This document shows, piece after piece, positions 10,910 through 20,332 of a stretch of 64,000 bases of DNA. This DNA is from Polaromonas sp. GTDB lineage: Bacteria; Pseudomonadota; Gammaproteobacteria; Burkholderiales; Burkholderiaceae_C. Position 1 is the first letter of the stretch, and each line of letters begins with the position of its first letter. Position numbers and translations under genes: made by a program. The DNA is taken from contig NZ_JAQSDA010000011.1 of NCBI RefSeq assembly GCF_029945685.1, forward strand, positions 97,126-161,125, read 5' to 3'. The notes beneath the pieces were generated by a model. It saw only the letters and a list, made by a program, of their open reading frames with translations, had not been told where the DNA came from and made no database searches.

Positions 10910-12120
10910 CGGTGCAGCTCTGGACCCACTGTGACATTGCCACACTGCAGGCCGGTCATGCCGTGCCTTACGGCCTGATCAAAGACGGCGCGCTGCTTGT
11001 CGAAGATGGGCAGATCGCCTGGGTGGGCCGCCGCAGCGGGCTGCCGGCCGACCAGGCGGCACGTTGCACGCGTGAACACAACGCCGGCGGCGCGCTGATC
11101 ACTCCCGGTCTGATCGATTGCCACACCCATATTGTTTATGCTGGTGACCGCGCCCAGGAGTTCGAGTTGCGCCTGCAGGGCGCGAGCTACGAAAACATCG
11201 CGCGCGCCGGCGGCGGCATCGCCTCGACGGTGAAAGCCACACGCGCCGCGAGCGAAGCGGAGCTGCAAGCGCAAAGCCTCAAACGGCTGCAGGCGCTGAT
11301 CGCCGAAGGCGTGACCACGCTGGAGATCAAGTCCGGCTACGGCCTGGCGATCGAACATGAGCGCAAGGCCTTGCGCGTGGCGCGCGCGCTGGGCCGCAGC
11401 CAGCCGGCGGAGGTGCGCACCACCTTTCTGGGCGCCCACGCAATCCCCCCCGAGTTTGCCGGCCGTCCTGACGCCTACATCGACGAAGTGGTGCGCATGC
11501 TGCCGTTGCTGCATGCGGAAGGGCTGGTCGATGCGGTCGATGCGTTTTGCGAGCGCATCGCCTTCAGCGCGGTCCAGACAGAACGGGTGTTTCTGGCGGC
11601 CCACGCGCTCGGCTTGCCGGTCAAGCTGCATGCCGAGCAGCTCAGCGACAGCGGCGGCGCCCAGCTCGCGGCGCGTTATGGCGCCCTCAGCTGCGACCAC
11701 CTCGAGTGGCTCAGCGATGCCGGCGCGGCCGCGATGGCCCAGGCCGGTAGCGTGGCGGTGCTGCTGCCGGGCGCGTTTTATTTCCTGCGCGAAACCAGGT
11801 TGCCGCCAGTGGCCCTGTTGCGCGAGCACGGTGTCCCGATGGCGATCTCCACCGACTGCAATCCCGGCAGCTCGCCTTGCAGCTCGCTGCTGCTGATGCT
11901 CAGCATGGCCTGCACGCTGTTCCGCCTGACCCCCGAGGAGGCGCTGGCCGGCGTGACGCGCCATGCGGCCAACGCGCTGGGGCTGGCCGACCGCGGCGTG
12001 ATCGCTGCCGGCAAACGTGCCGACTTTGTACTCTGGGATGTTGCGCACCCGGCCCAACTGGCCTATGCCTTCGGCTCCAACCCACGCCTCCAGACTGTTT
12101 TCAAGGGTGACCTTGTATGA
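10906..12120 (+). CDS. hutI: Imidazolonepropionase
   Basis: A metal-dependent amidohydrolase of 404 residues that opens 4-imidazolone-5-propionate to N-formimino-L-glutamate. The metal motif [12 protein letters not shown] (H73, H75), [40 protein letters not shown] and [10 protein letters not shown] appear in the expected order. The ATG at 10906 overlaps the hutD stop by four bases. Third catabolic step of the hut pathway. Confidence 0.96.
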   Translation: MTVQLWTHCDIATLQAGHAVPYGLIKDGALLVEDGQIAWVGRRSGLPADQAARCTREHNAGGALITPGLIDCHTHIVYAGDRAQEFELRLQGASYENIARAGGGIASTVKATRAASEAELQAQSLKRLQALIAEGVTTLEIKSGYGLAIEHERKALRVARALGRSQPAEVRTTFLGAHAIPPEFAGRPDAYIDEVVRMLPLLHAEGLVDAVDAFCERIAFSAVQTERVFLAAHALGLPVKLHAEQLSDSGGAQLAARYGALSCDHLEWLSDAGAAAMAQAGSVAVLLPGAFYFLRETRLPPVALLREHGVPMAISTDCNPGSSPCSSLLLMLSMACTLFRLTPEEALAGVTRHAANALGLADRGVIAAGKRADFVLWDVAHPAQLAYAFGSNPRLQTVFKGDLV

Positions 12121-12917
12121 GTTATATCCTGCACCGGGGCAGCGCGCCCCTGCTGGTCAGCATGCCGCACACCGGCACCGAGATTCCCGCAGAGCTGCGC
12201 GGCGATTACGCCGAACGTGCCCTGGGTGTGGAAGACACCGACTGGCACCTGCAGCGGCTGTACGATTTCCTGCCCGCGCTGGGCGCCAGCGTGATCACGC
12301 CGCGGTATTCGCGTTATGTGATTGACCTGAACCGCCCGCCCGACGATGCGCCCATGTACCCTGGCGCGTCGAACACCGAGCTGTGTCCGACGCATTTTTT
12401 CAACGGCGACGCCCTCTACAAGGAGGGCCGGGCCCCCGATGCAGCCGAACGCCTGCGTCGGCGAGAAACCTACTGGCAGCCCTACCATGCGGCGCTGGCG
12501 CAAGAGCTCGCGCGCCTGAAGGCCGAGCACGGGTTTGCGCTGCTGTGGGACGCGCACAGCATCCGTTCCGAGATCCCCTGGCTGTTCGAGGGCCGCTTGC
12601 CCGATCTCAACATCGGCACCGCCAATGGTGCGGCGGCGGATGACTCCATCACCACCGCCGCGGCTGCCGCCTGTGCCGGCATCCCCGGTGTCAGCAGCAT
12701 CGTCAATGGCCGCTTCAAGGGCGGCTACATCACGCGGCACTACGGCCGGCCGGACCAGGACGTCCATGCGGTGCAGCTTGAAAAGTGCCAGAGCCTGTAC
12801 ATGCAGGAAGTGGCGCCGTTTGCCTACGATGAGATGTTGGCGCACAGGATTCAACCCGTGCTGAAAAATCTGGTGACAAGCAGTCTGGCTGCTACCCACA
12901 AGTTGTATGCGCGGTGA
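12117..12917 (+). CDS. hutG: N-formylglutamate deformylase
   Basis: This 266-residue zinc-dependent amidohydrolase hydrolyses N-formylglutamate to glutamate and formate, the last step of the five-step pathway. Characteristic segments are [13 protein letters not shown] near the N-terminus, [32 protein letters not shown] and [11 protein letters not shown]. This is the FGase family, not the ureohydrolase-type HutG that releases formamide, and it fits the presence of hutF. It starts in an ATGA overlap with hutI and overlaps hutF by 11 bp. Confidence 0.94.
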   Translation: MSYILHRGSAPLLVSMPHTGTEIPAELRGDYAERALGVEDTDWHLQRLYDFLPALGASVITPRYSRYVIDLNRPPDDAPMYPGASNTELCPTHFFNGDALYKEGRAPDAAERLRRRETYWQPYHAALAQELARLKAEHGFALLWDAHSIRSEIPWLFEGRLPDLNIGTANGAAADDSITTAAAAACAGIPGVSSIVNGRFKGGYITRHYGRPDQDVHAVQLEKCQSLYMQEVAPFAYDEMLAHRIQPVLKNLVTSSLAATHKLYAR

Positions 12918-14292
12918 AGTGACGCGTTACGTCGCGCCCCAGGCCTGGGTGGACGGCGCGTGGACGCAGGAGGTGCTGCTGGCGGTGGCGGCCGACGGCA
13001 CCTGGGCCAGCATCGAACCCAACGCGGTGGAGCAAGCGCAGGCCGGCGCGCTGCGCCTGGCCGGGCCGGTGTTGCCGGGGCTGGTCAACGCCCACAGCCA
13101 CGCTTTCCAGCGCGCCATGGCCGGGCTGACCGAGCGCTCGGCTGCAGGCCAGGACGACTTCTGGCGCTGGCGCGACCGCATGTACAGCGCTGCGTTGCGC
13201 ATCGCGCCCGACCAGCTCGAAGCCGTGGCGGCGCTGCTGTACGCCGAGCTGCTGCAGGCCGGCTACACCCAGGTCTGCGAGTTCCACTACCTGCACAACG
13301 CCAGTGACGGCCAGCCGTATGCCGACCCGCTGGCCATGTCGCTGGCGCTGGTGCGTGCCGCGCAGCGCGTGGGCATGGGTCTGACCCTGCTGCCCACCCT
13401 GTACATGCGGTCCGGCTTCGCCGCCGCCGGCCTGCGCGAGGACCAGCGGCGTTTTGCCTCCACGCCCGATTCGGTGCTGCGTCTGGCCGAGGGCGTGGCG
13501 CGCCAGGGTGGCCGCCACGTCAACACTGGCCTGGCGCTGCACTCGCTGCGCGCCGTGGACGCGTCGGCGCTGCGCGAGGTGGCAGCGGCAGCCCATGCGG
13601 GCGGCATGGCGGTGCACATCCACATCGCCGAGCAGGTGCAGGAAGTGCAGGACTGCGTCGCCGCTTTGGGCGCCCGGCCTGTCGAGTGGCTGCTGGCCCA
13701 TGCGCCGGTTGATGCGCGCTGGAACCTGGTGCACGCCACCCAGTCCACCGTGGCCGAACTGCAGGGTGTGCAGCGCAGCGGCGCGGCGATTGTGATTTGC
13801 CCGACGACGGAGGCCAATCTCGGCGACGGCGTGTTTGACCTGCCGGCTTACGCTGCGGCGGGCGGCCACTGGTCCATCGGTTCGGACAGCCATGTCACGC
13901 GCAGCTGGCAGGAAGAGCTGCGCCTGCTCGAATATTCGCAGCGGCTCACTCTGCGCCGGCGCAACATCGCGGGCCGCCTGCTGGCCGGCACCAGCAGCGC
14001 GGACAACCTGTTCAACGCCGCGCTGGCCGGCGGGCACGCCGCCACCTCGCTGCCGCTGGGCGGCATCGCGCCCGGCCAGCGCGCGGATTTTGTCGTCGTC
14101 GATACCACGTCGCCGGCGCTGCTGGGCATTGCGGCCGATCACCTGCTGGACGCTCTGGTGTTTTCGAGCCCGGACGCGCGTTTCAGCGAGGTGTTTGTGG
14201 CGGGGCAGCGCGTGGTCAGTGGCGGGCAGGTGGCCGGCTGGCCGCGCCTGGCGGGGGATTTCGTCCAGGCGATGAAGGCCTTGTGGGCTTGA
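12907..14292 (+). CDS. hutF: Formimidoylglutamate deiminase
   Basis: HutF deaminates N-formimidoyl-L-glutamate to N-formylglutamate plus ammonia, feeding HutG. The 461-residue amidohydrolase carries the metal motif VNAHSHAFQRAM (H63, H65), the family-specific stretch DDFWRWRDRMY, a HIHIAEQ metal-ligand segment near residue 240 and IGSDSHVT toward the C-terminus. It closes the plus arm of the locus. Confidence 0.95.
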   Translation: MRGEVTRYVAPQAWVDGAWTQEVLLAVAADGTWASIEPNAVEQAQAGALRLAGPVLPGLVNAHSHAFQRAMAGLTERSAAGQDDFWRWRDRMYSAALRIAPDQLEAVAALLYAELLQAGYTQVCEFHYLHNASDGQPYADPLAMSLALVRAAQRVGMGLTLLPTLYMRSGFAAAGLREDQRRFASTPDSVLRLAEGVARQGGRHVNTGLALHSLRAVDASALREVAAAAHAGGMAVHIHIAEQVQEVQDCVAALGARPVEWLLAHAPVDARWNLVHATQSTVAELQGVQRSGAAIVICPTTEANLGDGVFDLPAYAAAGGHWSIGSDSHVTRSWQEELRLLEYSQRLTLRRRNIAGRLLAGTSSADNLFNAALAGGHAATSLPLGGIAPGQRADFVVVDTTSPALLGIAADHLLDALVFSSPDARFSEVFVAGQRVVSGGQVAGWPRLAGDFVQAMKALWA

Positions 14293-14298
14293 GACTTG

Positions 14299-14383
14299 TG
14301 ATTCCGCACGCGGTCCGGGATTCATGCCTGCAAACCGGATCCGCATGATCGTCACCATGGATTGCGGCTCAATCCGCCATCAA
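14299..14383. repeat. Degenerate inverted repeat E, copy 2, after hutF
   Basis: The region contains GGTCCGGGATTCATGCC and, later, CACCATGGATTGCGGCTCAATCC followed by GCCAT. These arms parallel the better-preserved element at 5075-5163 but are diverged. It may act as a stem-loop after hutF; no U-tract follows, so a terminator call is not justified. Confidence 0.45.
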
Positions 14384-14440
14384 AAATCGGCGTCTGCGCG
14401 CCAGCCCCCGAAGATGCCGGCCACGCCTGTGTCGGCGCGT

Positions 14441-14500
14441 CACTATTAAATCAATAGCTGACACCGCAGGCGCAGAAAGGGCTGCCAGCCGATCTGGATG
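14441..14500 (+). repeat. Dispersed repeat A, copy 2 (intergenic)
   Basis: CACTATTAAATCAATAGCTG, then GGCGCAG and AAAGGGCTGCCAGCC match the family A layout of a short AT-rich dyad followed by a GCGC spacer and AAGGGCTG. It lies between convergent hutF and the amidase gene, with no coding overlap. Confidence 0.7.
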
Positions 14501-14520
14501 TCATACGGGCGCGTGACGCC

Positions 14521-15825
14521 TTAATGCCCGGCGAGCAGACTTTCAAGCGCCGCGCCCAGCGCCAGCAATTGCCTGTCCTGCCCACGGCGGCCGACCAGCA
14601 TCAGCCCGACCGCCAGCGCGCCGCCGCGCGGCAGCGGCAGGCTCAGTGCCGGCAGGTCAAGGAAGTTGAAGACCGAGGGGTTGCGCAGCAGCAGGGTGTT
14701 GGTGCGCAAAAACACACCTTCGTCCTGCACATCGGCGATGCGCGGCGCCAGCAGCGGCACGGTGGGCAGCACCAGGGCATCGAGCTGTGCCATACGTGCA
14801 TCGAAGGCCGGCAGCAGCGCGGCGCGCGCCTGCTGGATGCCGACATAACTCGCCGCATCCAGCGTCTGGCCACGGCGGATGCGGCCCAGCACGATGGGGT
14901 CGTAGTCGTCGGGCCGGCTGTCGACCCAGTCGCGGTGAATCCACGCGGCTTCGGCGGCCACCAGGGTGCCGCGCTCCTGGAGGTGAAAGGGTTGACTTAG
15001 CAGATCGTCAAGGGCTTCATCCCGGACCTGGGCACCGGCGCCTGCGAGCTGCGCCAGGGCCTGCTCGACCGCGGCCAGCACCTCGTCCTGCGCCTGGCTG
15101 AACAGCAGGCCGCGCGGCACGCCCAGGCGCAAGCCGCGTACATCGCGCCGTGGCAGAGGCTCATCGGTGATGCCGGCCAGCACGCTGTCGGTGGCGGCCG
15201 CGTCGGCCACGCTTCGGCACAGCGGCCCCAGCGTGTCCAGGGTGAAGGACAGCGGAAAGGCGCCTTCGCGCGTGACCCGCGCCTGGGTCGGCTTGAAGCC
15301 CACCAGGCCGTTGAGCGCCGAGGGAATACGCACCGAGCCGCCGGTGTCCGAGCCGATGGCGATGTCGGCCATGCCGCGCGCCACCGACACGCCCGCGCCC
15401 GAGGACGAGCCGCCCGGGATGCGGCTGACGTCCAGCGCGTTGCCTGGCGTGCCGTAGTGCGGGTTGATGCCGATGCCCGAGAAGGCGAACTCGGTCATGT
15501 TGGTTTTGCCGATGATCACGGCGCCGGCCGCACGCAGGCGGCTGACCACCACGGCGTCTTGGGCCGCCGGCGCGGCCTCGCGCAGCAGGGCCGAGCCGGC
15601 GGTGGTGGTTTCGCCGGCCACGTCGAACAGGTCCTTGATCGAGACGATGCGGCCGTCCAGCGCGCCCAGCGACTGGCCGCTAGCGGCGCGCCGGTCGGCG
15701 GCGTTCGCGGCCGTGCGGGCGGTCTCAAGGTAGAGCCGCGTGAAGATGCGCCGTCCTTCATCGCCGGCGGCAGCGATCGCGGCCAGCGCCGCCTCAAGTT
15801 TCTGGGTGGAAGAGGGGGTGTTCAT
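14521..15825 (-). CDS. Amidase signature family protein
   Basis: A 434-residue cytosolic amidase of the GatA/AtzF family. The Ser-cisSer-Lys triad is visible as K64 in SIKDLFDVAG, S140 in GGSSSGAG and nucleophile S164 in GSDTGGSVR, with the usual spacing. It lacks the extra C-terminal domain of allophanate hydrolase and is shorter than typical GatA, and no gatB or gatC lies nearby. It is therefore more likely a catabolic amidase of unknown substrate. No operon partner is apparent. Confidence 0.9.
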   Translation of the reverse strand: MNTPSSTQKLEAALAAIAAAGDEGRRIFTRLYLETARTAANAADRRAASGQSLGALDGRIVSIKDLFDVAGETTTAGSALLREAAPAAQDAVVVSRLRAAGAVIIGKTNMTEFAFSGIGINPHYGTPGNALDVSRIPGGSSSGAGVSVARGMADIAIGSDTGGSVRIPSALNGLVGFKPTQARVTREGAFPLSFTLDTLGPLCRSVADAAATDSVLAGITDEPLPRRDVRGLRLGVPRGLLFSQAQDEVLAAVEQALAQLAGAGAQVRDEALDDLLSQPFHLQERGTLVAAEAAWIHRDWVDSRPDDYDPIVLGRIRRGQTLDAASYVGIQQARAALLPAFDARMAQLDALVLPTVPLLAPRIADVQDEGVFLRTNTLLLRNPSVFNFLDLPALSLPLPRGGALAVGLMLVGRRGQDRQLLALGAALESLLAGH

Positions 15826-15890
15826 GGGGCCTTACCTTAACGCATTGCGTTGGTGCTTGCTGTGCGGGGCGGACTGCGCAGCACTGCCGG

Positions 15891-15958
15891 TCGCTATGAA
15901 GTTGATAGCTGCTTGCGCGCGACTGGAAAGGGCTGGAGGTACTTTTTGCTTGCAAAAA
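15891..15958 (+). repeat. Dispersed repeat A, copy 3 (intergenic)
   Basis: CGCTATGAAGTTGATAGCTG, CTTGCGCGCGACTGG, AAAGGGCTGGAGG and a right end TTTTTGCTTGCAAAA give one of the clearest copies of family A. It lies between divergent amidase and aldehyde dehydrogenase genes. Confidence 0.8.
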
Positions 15959-15990
15959 TAGGTTGCCAGCCCAAATACTGTTCATATACC

Positions 15991-16070
15991 GTTCGGGCTG
16001 AGCCGCCTGTCCTGAGTTCGGTCGAAGGGGTCGGAGCCTTGCAGCCCTTCGACAGCCTCAGGGTGAACGG
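15991..16070. repeat. REP-like inverted repeat C, copy 1
   Basis: The left arm GTTCGGGCTGAGCC plus CCTGAGTTCGGTCGAAGGG faces the right arm CCCTTCGACAGCCTCAGGG ending TGAACGG. This is the widespread proteobacterial GTTCG..CTGAGC..GTCGAAG type of extragenic palindrome. It ends 38 bp before the aldehyde dehydrogenase start. A second copy lies at 31243-31315. Confidence 0.75.
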
Positions 16071-16108
16071 AGCTAACCAAATAGCCTGTTGCAGCCTATC
16101 ATCGCCGG

Positions 16109-17545
16109 ATGAACGCCACCACCACCCCTGCCGCCGTCACCGAACTTTCCCTTCGTTCCCTGTTTGACGCCCAGCACAGCGCCAGCCGCGCCCAGGTCGA
16201 GGTGCCGCTGGCCTTGCGCCGGGACCGGCTGCAGCGCATGCGGCGACTGCTCGACGAACACGGCGCGGCGCTGGCGCTGGCCGTGCAGGCCGACTTCGGC
16301 GTGCGGTCGCCGCAGCTGACCGAAATTGCCGACATGTTTGTGCTGCGCACCTTGCTGTCGCACACGCTCAAACACCTGCCCAAGTGGGTCAAACCGGTGA
16401 AGGTGTCCACGCCGCTGTACCTGCAGCCGTCCAGCGCTTATCTGCAGCGCCAACCCGTGGGTGTGGTCGGGGTGATCTCGCCCTGGAACTACCCGGTGCA
16501 GCTGGCACTGGCGCCCGCCATCACGGCCCTGGCCGCGGGCAACCGCGTGTTGCTCAAGCCGAGCGAGCTGACACCGCGCACCTCGGCCCTGATGGCGCAG
16601 CTGATCGGCCAGGCCTTTGCCGCCGACGAGTTCTGCGTGGTCGAGGGCGACGCAGCGCTGGCGGCGGCCTTCACCCGCCTGCCGTTTGACCACCTGGTGT
16701 TCACCGGCTCCACCGCCACCGGGCGCAAGGTGGCCGAGGCCGCCGCCGCCAACCTGACGCCCACCACGCTGGAGCTGGGCGGCAAGTCGCCGTGTATCGT
16801 CGACGCCTCCAGCGACCTTGACAGCGTGGCCCTGAAAATCGCCCACGGCAAGCTGCTCAACGCCGGCCAGACCTGTATTGCGCCCGACTATGTGCTGGTG
16901 CCGCAGGGCAGGGAAGCCGCTTTTGGCGAAGCCTTCACGCGTGCGGTGGCCAAACTCTTTCCGACGATTGCCGGCAACCCTGATTACGCGGCCATCATCA
17001 GCCCGCGCCACCACGAGCGCCTGCAGGCCTTGCTGGCCCAAGCCGAAGGCGAGGGCGCGCGGCTGCAGGTGGTGAACCCGGGTGGCGCTGCGTCCGGAAC
17101 CACCAGGCAGATGGCGCCGGTGCTGGTGTTCGGCGCCACACCGGCCATGAAACTGATGGACGAGGAAATTTTTGGCCCGGTGCTGCCGGTGTTGCCTTAT
17201 GCCACGCTGGACGAAGCCATCCGCTTCATCAACGACCGGCCACGGCCGCTGGCCCTGTACTGGTTCGGCACCGACACGGCTGCGCGTGACGCGGTGCTGG
17301 CGCGCACCGTGAGCGGCGGCGTGACGGTCAACGACACGCTGATGCACATCGCCCACGACAACCTGCCCTTTGGCGGCGTTGGCGACAGTGGCTGGGGCGC
17401 CTACCACGGTGAAACCGGGTTTCTGCGTTTCACCCAGCAAAAGCCGGTGCTGGTGTCGTCGAAGTGGGCACGTGGCGACCTGTTCTACCCGCCCTATGGC
17501 AAACGCTTCGACCAGATCATGGGGCTGCTCAAACGCTGGTTGTAA
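16109..17545 (+). CDS. Aldehyde dehydrogenase, coniferyl-aldehyde-dehydrogenase-like
   Basis: An NAD(P)-dependent aldehyde dehydrogenase of 478 residues. Catalytic E222 lies in LELGGKSP and nucleophile C256 in NAGQTCIAPDY; PWNYPVQLALAPAITALAAGN precedes the cofactor fold and FTGSTATGRKV forms it. The IAPDY context and C-terminal GMGxYHGExxF-like segment (here WGAYHGETGFLRFTQ) match the coniferyl aldehyde/long-chain aldehyde subgroup rather than betaine or succinate-semialdehyde enzymes. The substrate is uncertain. The modABC operon follows 83 bp downstream with no obvious metabolic link. Confidence 0.9.
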   Translation: MNATTTPAAVTELSLRSLFDAQHSASRAQVEVPLALRRDRLQRMRRLLDEHGAALALAVQADFGVRSPQLTEIADMFVLRTLLSHTLKHLPKWVKPVKVSTPLYLQPSSAYLQRQPVGVVGVISPWNYPVQLALAPAITALAAGNRVLLKPSELTPRTSALMAQLIGQAFAADEFCVVEGDAALAAAFTRLPFDHLVFTGSTATGRKVAEAAAANLTPTTLELGGKSPCIVDASSDLDSVALKIAHGKLLNAGQTCIAPDYVLVPQGREAAFGEAFTRAVAKLFPTIAGNPDYAAIISPRHHERLQALLAQAEGEGARLQVVNPGGAASGTTRQMAPVLVFGATPAMKLMDEEIFGPVLPVLPYATLDEAIRFINDRPRPLALYWFGTDTAARDAVLARTVSGGVTVNDTLMHIAHDNLPFGGVGDSGWGAYHGETGFLRFTQQKPVLVSSKWARGDLFYPPYGKRFDQIMGLLKRWL

Positions 17546-17614
17546 GACAGCAGGGCGGTCGTTCCCGCAGCGGTCCTGTCGGGCAGGCGGGAAAGGGATA
17601 ATCAAACAATGTTT

Positions 17615-17640
17615 TTGAAAGCACTTCCTTGAAAGCACTC
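17615..17640 (+). repeat. Small tandem duplication at the start of modA
   Basis: TTGAAAGCACTT (17615-17626) and TTGAAAGCACTC (17629-17640) are near-identical, offset by 14 bp. An ATG at 17609 with AAAGGG upstream reads only seven codons (MFLKALP) before a stop created by the duplication; the ModA frame then starts at the second TTG. Confidence 0.8.
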
Positions 17641-18405
17641 ATCACGACCCTGTGCCTGTGTGCCGCCATGGGCCTGGGCGGCCTGCCGGGCCGGGCGCAG
17701 GCGCAGCCGGTGGTGGTCGCGGCGTCGGACCTGAAGTTCGCGCTGGAGGAAGTGGCCGCCCTGTTCGAGAAGGAACAAGGGCAGAAGCTTCGCCTGGTGT
17801 TCGGCTCTTCGGGCAACTTTTACTCGCAGATACTGCAGGGTGCGCCTTTCCAGATGTATCTCTCGGCCGACGAAGATTTTGTCTTCAAACTGGCGGACGC
17901 CGGCAGGACGCGTGACCGCGGCCGGCTGTATGCGCTGGGCCGCATCGGCATCCTGGTGCCGCATGGCTCGGCCCTGAAGGCCGACAGCGAACTGAAGGAT
18001 CTGGCGGCGGCACTGAAAGACGGGCGGCTGCAGAAGTTCGCCATCGCCAACCCTGATCACGCCCCTTATGGCGCCCGGGCCAGGGAGGCGCTGCAACACG
18101 CCGGCCTGTGGAGCCCGTTGCAGCCGCGGCTGGTGCTGGGTGAAAACATTTCCCAGACGGCGCAGTTTGCCAGTTCGGGCGCAGCCCAGGGCGGCATCAT
18201 TGCGCAGTCGCTGGCGCTGGCGCCCAGCGTGGGCCGGCTGGGCACGTTTGCGCTGATTCCCGACAGCTGGCACCAGCCGCTGCGCCAGCGCATGGTGCTG
18301 CTGAAAAATGCCGAACCGGCCGCGCAGGCGTTTTACGCCTTCATCGGCACGCCGGCCGCGCAGGCCGTGATGGGCCGCTACGGCTTCGTGATGCCGAAAG
18401 AGTAA
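17629..18405 (+). CDS. modA: Molybdate ABC transporter substrate-binding protein
   Basis: A periplasmic molybdate/tungstate-binding protein of 258 residues. The signal peptide (about residues 1-25, ending GRAQAQ) precedes VVVAASDLKFALEEV. FGSSGNFYSQILQGAP and MYLSADEDFVFKL are the oxyanion-binding loops of ModA. The only start that keeps this frame and the signal peptide is a TTG at 17629 without a clear ribosome-binding site. The nearby ATG at 17609 is out of frame because of a 14-bp tandem duplication, so translation may be inefficient or may depend on re-initiation. It is followed by modB after 15 bp. Confidence 0.9.
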   Translation: MKALITTLCLCAAMGLGGLPGRAQAQPVVVAASDLKFALEEVAALFEKEQGQKLRLVFGSSGNFYSQILQGAPFQMYLSADEDFVFKLADAGRTRDRGRLYALGRIGILVPHGSALKADSELKDLAAALKDGRLQKFAIANPDHAPYGARAREALQHAGLWSPLQPRLVLGENISQTAQFASSGAAQGGIIAQSLALAPSVGRLGTFALIPDSWHQPLRQRMVLLKNAEPAAQAFYAFIGTPAAQAVMGRYGFVMPKE

Positions 18406-18420
18406 GCACAAGCCGCCGCC

Positions 18421-19086
18421 ATGGACTGGTCCGCTCTTTTTCTCTCGCTCAAACTCGCCGCCGCCACGCTGGTGATCCTGCTGCCCGTCGGTGTGTTGAC
18501 CGGGCGCTGGCTGGCCTACACCGGCTTTCGCGGCAAGGCCTGGGTCGAGGCGGTGGTGGTGTTGCCATTGGTGCTGCCGCCCACCGTGCTCGGGTATTAC
18601 CTGCTGGTGTCGCTGGGCGGCGGCTCGCCCATCGGGCAGTGGGCGCGGCAGTGGCTCGGCGTCGAGTTGAGCTTCAACTTCCTGGGCCTGCTGATCGCCT
18701 CGCTCGTGTTCAACATTCCCTTCATGGTGCAGCCGGTGCAGCGCGCCTTCGAGGCCGTGCCGCGCAACCTGGCCGAAGCCGCCGCCGTCAGCGGCCTGGG
18801 CGGCTGGCAGACCTTTCGCCTGGTGGAGCTGCCGCTGGTCTGGCCTGGCGTGTTGTCGGCCATGGTGCTGACCTTTGTGCACACGCTGGGCGAGTTCGGC
18901 GTGGTGCTGATGGTGGGCGGCAGCATCCCGGGTGAAACCCGCACCATCGCCATTGCCATCTACGACCAGGTGCAGGGCTTCAACCTGGCGGCGGCCAACC
19001 AGATGTCGCTGGCTTTGCTGCTGCTGTCGCTGCTGGCGGTCGGTTTTTCCTTTGTCGCGTCGGCCCGGCTGGTGCGCCGTCCATGA
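18421..19086 (+). CDS. modB: Molybdate ABC transporter permease
   Basis: An integral membrane permease of 221 residues, with about five hydrophobic segments. VLPLVLPPTVLGYYLLVSLG is typical of ModB, and the EAA loop EAAAVSGLGGWQTFRLVELPLVWPG (about residues 118-142) contacts ModC. It overlaps modC in an ATGA arrangement and so is probably translationally coupled. Confidence 0.93.
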   Translation: MDWSALFLSLKLAAATLVILLPVGVLTGRWLAYTGFRGKAWVEAVVVLPLVLPPTVLGYYLLVSLGGGSPIGQWARQWLGVELSFNFLGLLIASLVFNIPFMVQPVQRAFEAVPRNLAEAAAVSGLGGWQTFRLVELPLVWPGVLSAMVLTFVHTLGEFGVVLMVGGSIPGETRTIAIAIYDQVQGFNLAAANQMSLALLLLSLLAVGFSFVASARLVRRP

Positions 19087-20261
19087 GTGCACCGGCAAGC
19101 CGGGCGCTGGTGGTCGAGGTCGAGCAGGCCCAGCCCATGGCCCTGTCGGCGCAGTTTCGCTGCGCGCCGGGTGAGATGCTGGCCCTGGTGGGGCCGTCGG
19201 GTGCGGGAAAAACCTCCATGCTGCGCATCATGGCCGGGCTCATGCGGCCGGCGCAGGGGCGCGTGCTGGTGGGCGAGCAGGTCTGGTGCGACACGGCCGG
19301 CGGCGTGTTTGTGCCGCCGCAACAACGCCATGTTGGCCTGGTGTTCCAGAACTACGCGCTGATGCCGCACCTGAGCGCCCTGGACAACGTGGCGCTGGCG
19401 CTTATGCACCTGCCGCGCGAGCAGCGCCGCGAGCGCGCGCGGCGCTGGCTTGACCACGTGCGCCTGACACCCGGCCAGCAGGCGCGCCGACCCGCGCACC
19501 TGTCGGGCGGTGAGCAGCAGCGGGTGGCGGTGGCGCGGGCGCTGGCGCGCGAGCCGGCGCTGCTGCTGCTGGACGAACCTTTTTCCGCGGTGGACCAGAT
19601 GAGCCGCCACGGCCTGTATGCCTTGCTGGCCGAACTGCGGCGCGAGCTGGACATCCCCATCGTTCTGGTCACACACGACCTCAACGAGGCGCGCCTGCTG
19701 TGCGACCAGCTGGTGGTGATTGACGCCGGCCGCGTGTTGCAGCAGGGCGCGCCGGCCAGCATCCACCGCGCGCCGCGCAACGCCCGCGTGGCCGACCTGG
19801 TGGGTATCCAGAACCGCTTTGACGGTGTGTGGCTGGGGCCCGACGCATCATCGGGCGAAACATCGGGCGAAACGTCGGGCGAGGGGGGCTGGGGCCTGCT
19901 GCGCTGGACCGACGGCATGCCGGGCGGCGCGACGGAGGAAGGGCGCAGCAGCGTGCTGCGCGTGCGCGACAAGGGCCGTCTGGCGCCGGGCCAGGCGGTG
20001 AGCTGGGTGATTCACGGCGAAGGCATTCACCTGCTCGACGCGCCGTCACAGGCGCCCGGTGACTTCTGCGCCAGTGTCGCCGAGCTGCGCCACCTGGGGG
20101 AAATCACGCTGGTGACCCTGCGGCTGGAGCAGTCCCCCGGCGCCTGCCTGCGGCTCACCCTGTCCGGGCCGCAACCCGCGCCGCTGGCGCCCGGCCAGCG
20201 CATCTGTGTGCGGCTGGACATGGCGCTGGTGCATGTGATGCCGGTGCGCAACGCCGGCTAG
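19083..20261 (+). CDS. modC: Molybdate ABC transporter ATP-binding protein
   Basis: A 392-residue ATPase for molybdate import. Walker A GPSGAGKT at residues 37-44, signature LSGGEQQR, Walker B LLLLDEPFSAVD and the H-loop VTHDLNEA are intact. The C-terminal part is a TOBE/MOP-like regulatory domain. The linker between domains carries three 12-bp tandem units encoding SGET, SGET and SGEG. At 392 residues it is longer than the usual 350-365. Confidence 0.92.
   Translation: MSAPASRALVVEVEQAQPMALSAQFRCAPGEMLALVGPSGAGKTSMLRIMAGLMRPAQGRVLVGEQVWCDTAGGVFVPPQQRHVGLVFQNYALMPHLSALDNVALALMHLPREQRRERARRWLDHVRLTPGQQARRPAHLSGGEQQRVAVARALAREPALLLLDEPFSAVDQMSRHGLYALLAELRRELDIPIVLVTHDLNEARLLCDQLVVIDAGRVLQQGAPASIHRAPRNARVADLVGIQNRFDGVWLGPDASSGETSGETSGEGGWGLLRWTDGMPGGATEEGRSSVLRVRDKGRLAPGQAVSWVIHGEGIHLLDAPSQAPGDFCASVAELRHLGEITLVTLRLEQSPGACLRLTLSGPQPAPLAPGQRICVRLDMALVHVMPVRNAG
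19851..19886 (+). repeat. Three 12-bp tandem units in modC linker
   Basis: TCGGGCGAAACA, TCGGGCGAAACG and TCGGGCGAGGGG follow directly on one another and encode SGET-SGET-SGEG. The unit length keeps the frame, so copy number could vary between strains without inactivating ModC. Confidence 0.85.
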
Positions 20262-20332
20262 GCGCCGCGTCCCGGGCGAGGCCGTGCACGGGCTGCTACG
20301 CTCGGCTTCTGGCAGACACCTGAAAGGACGCC

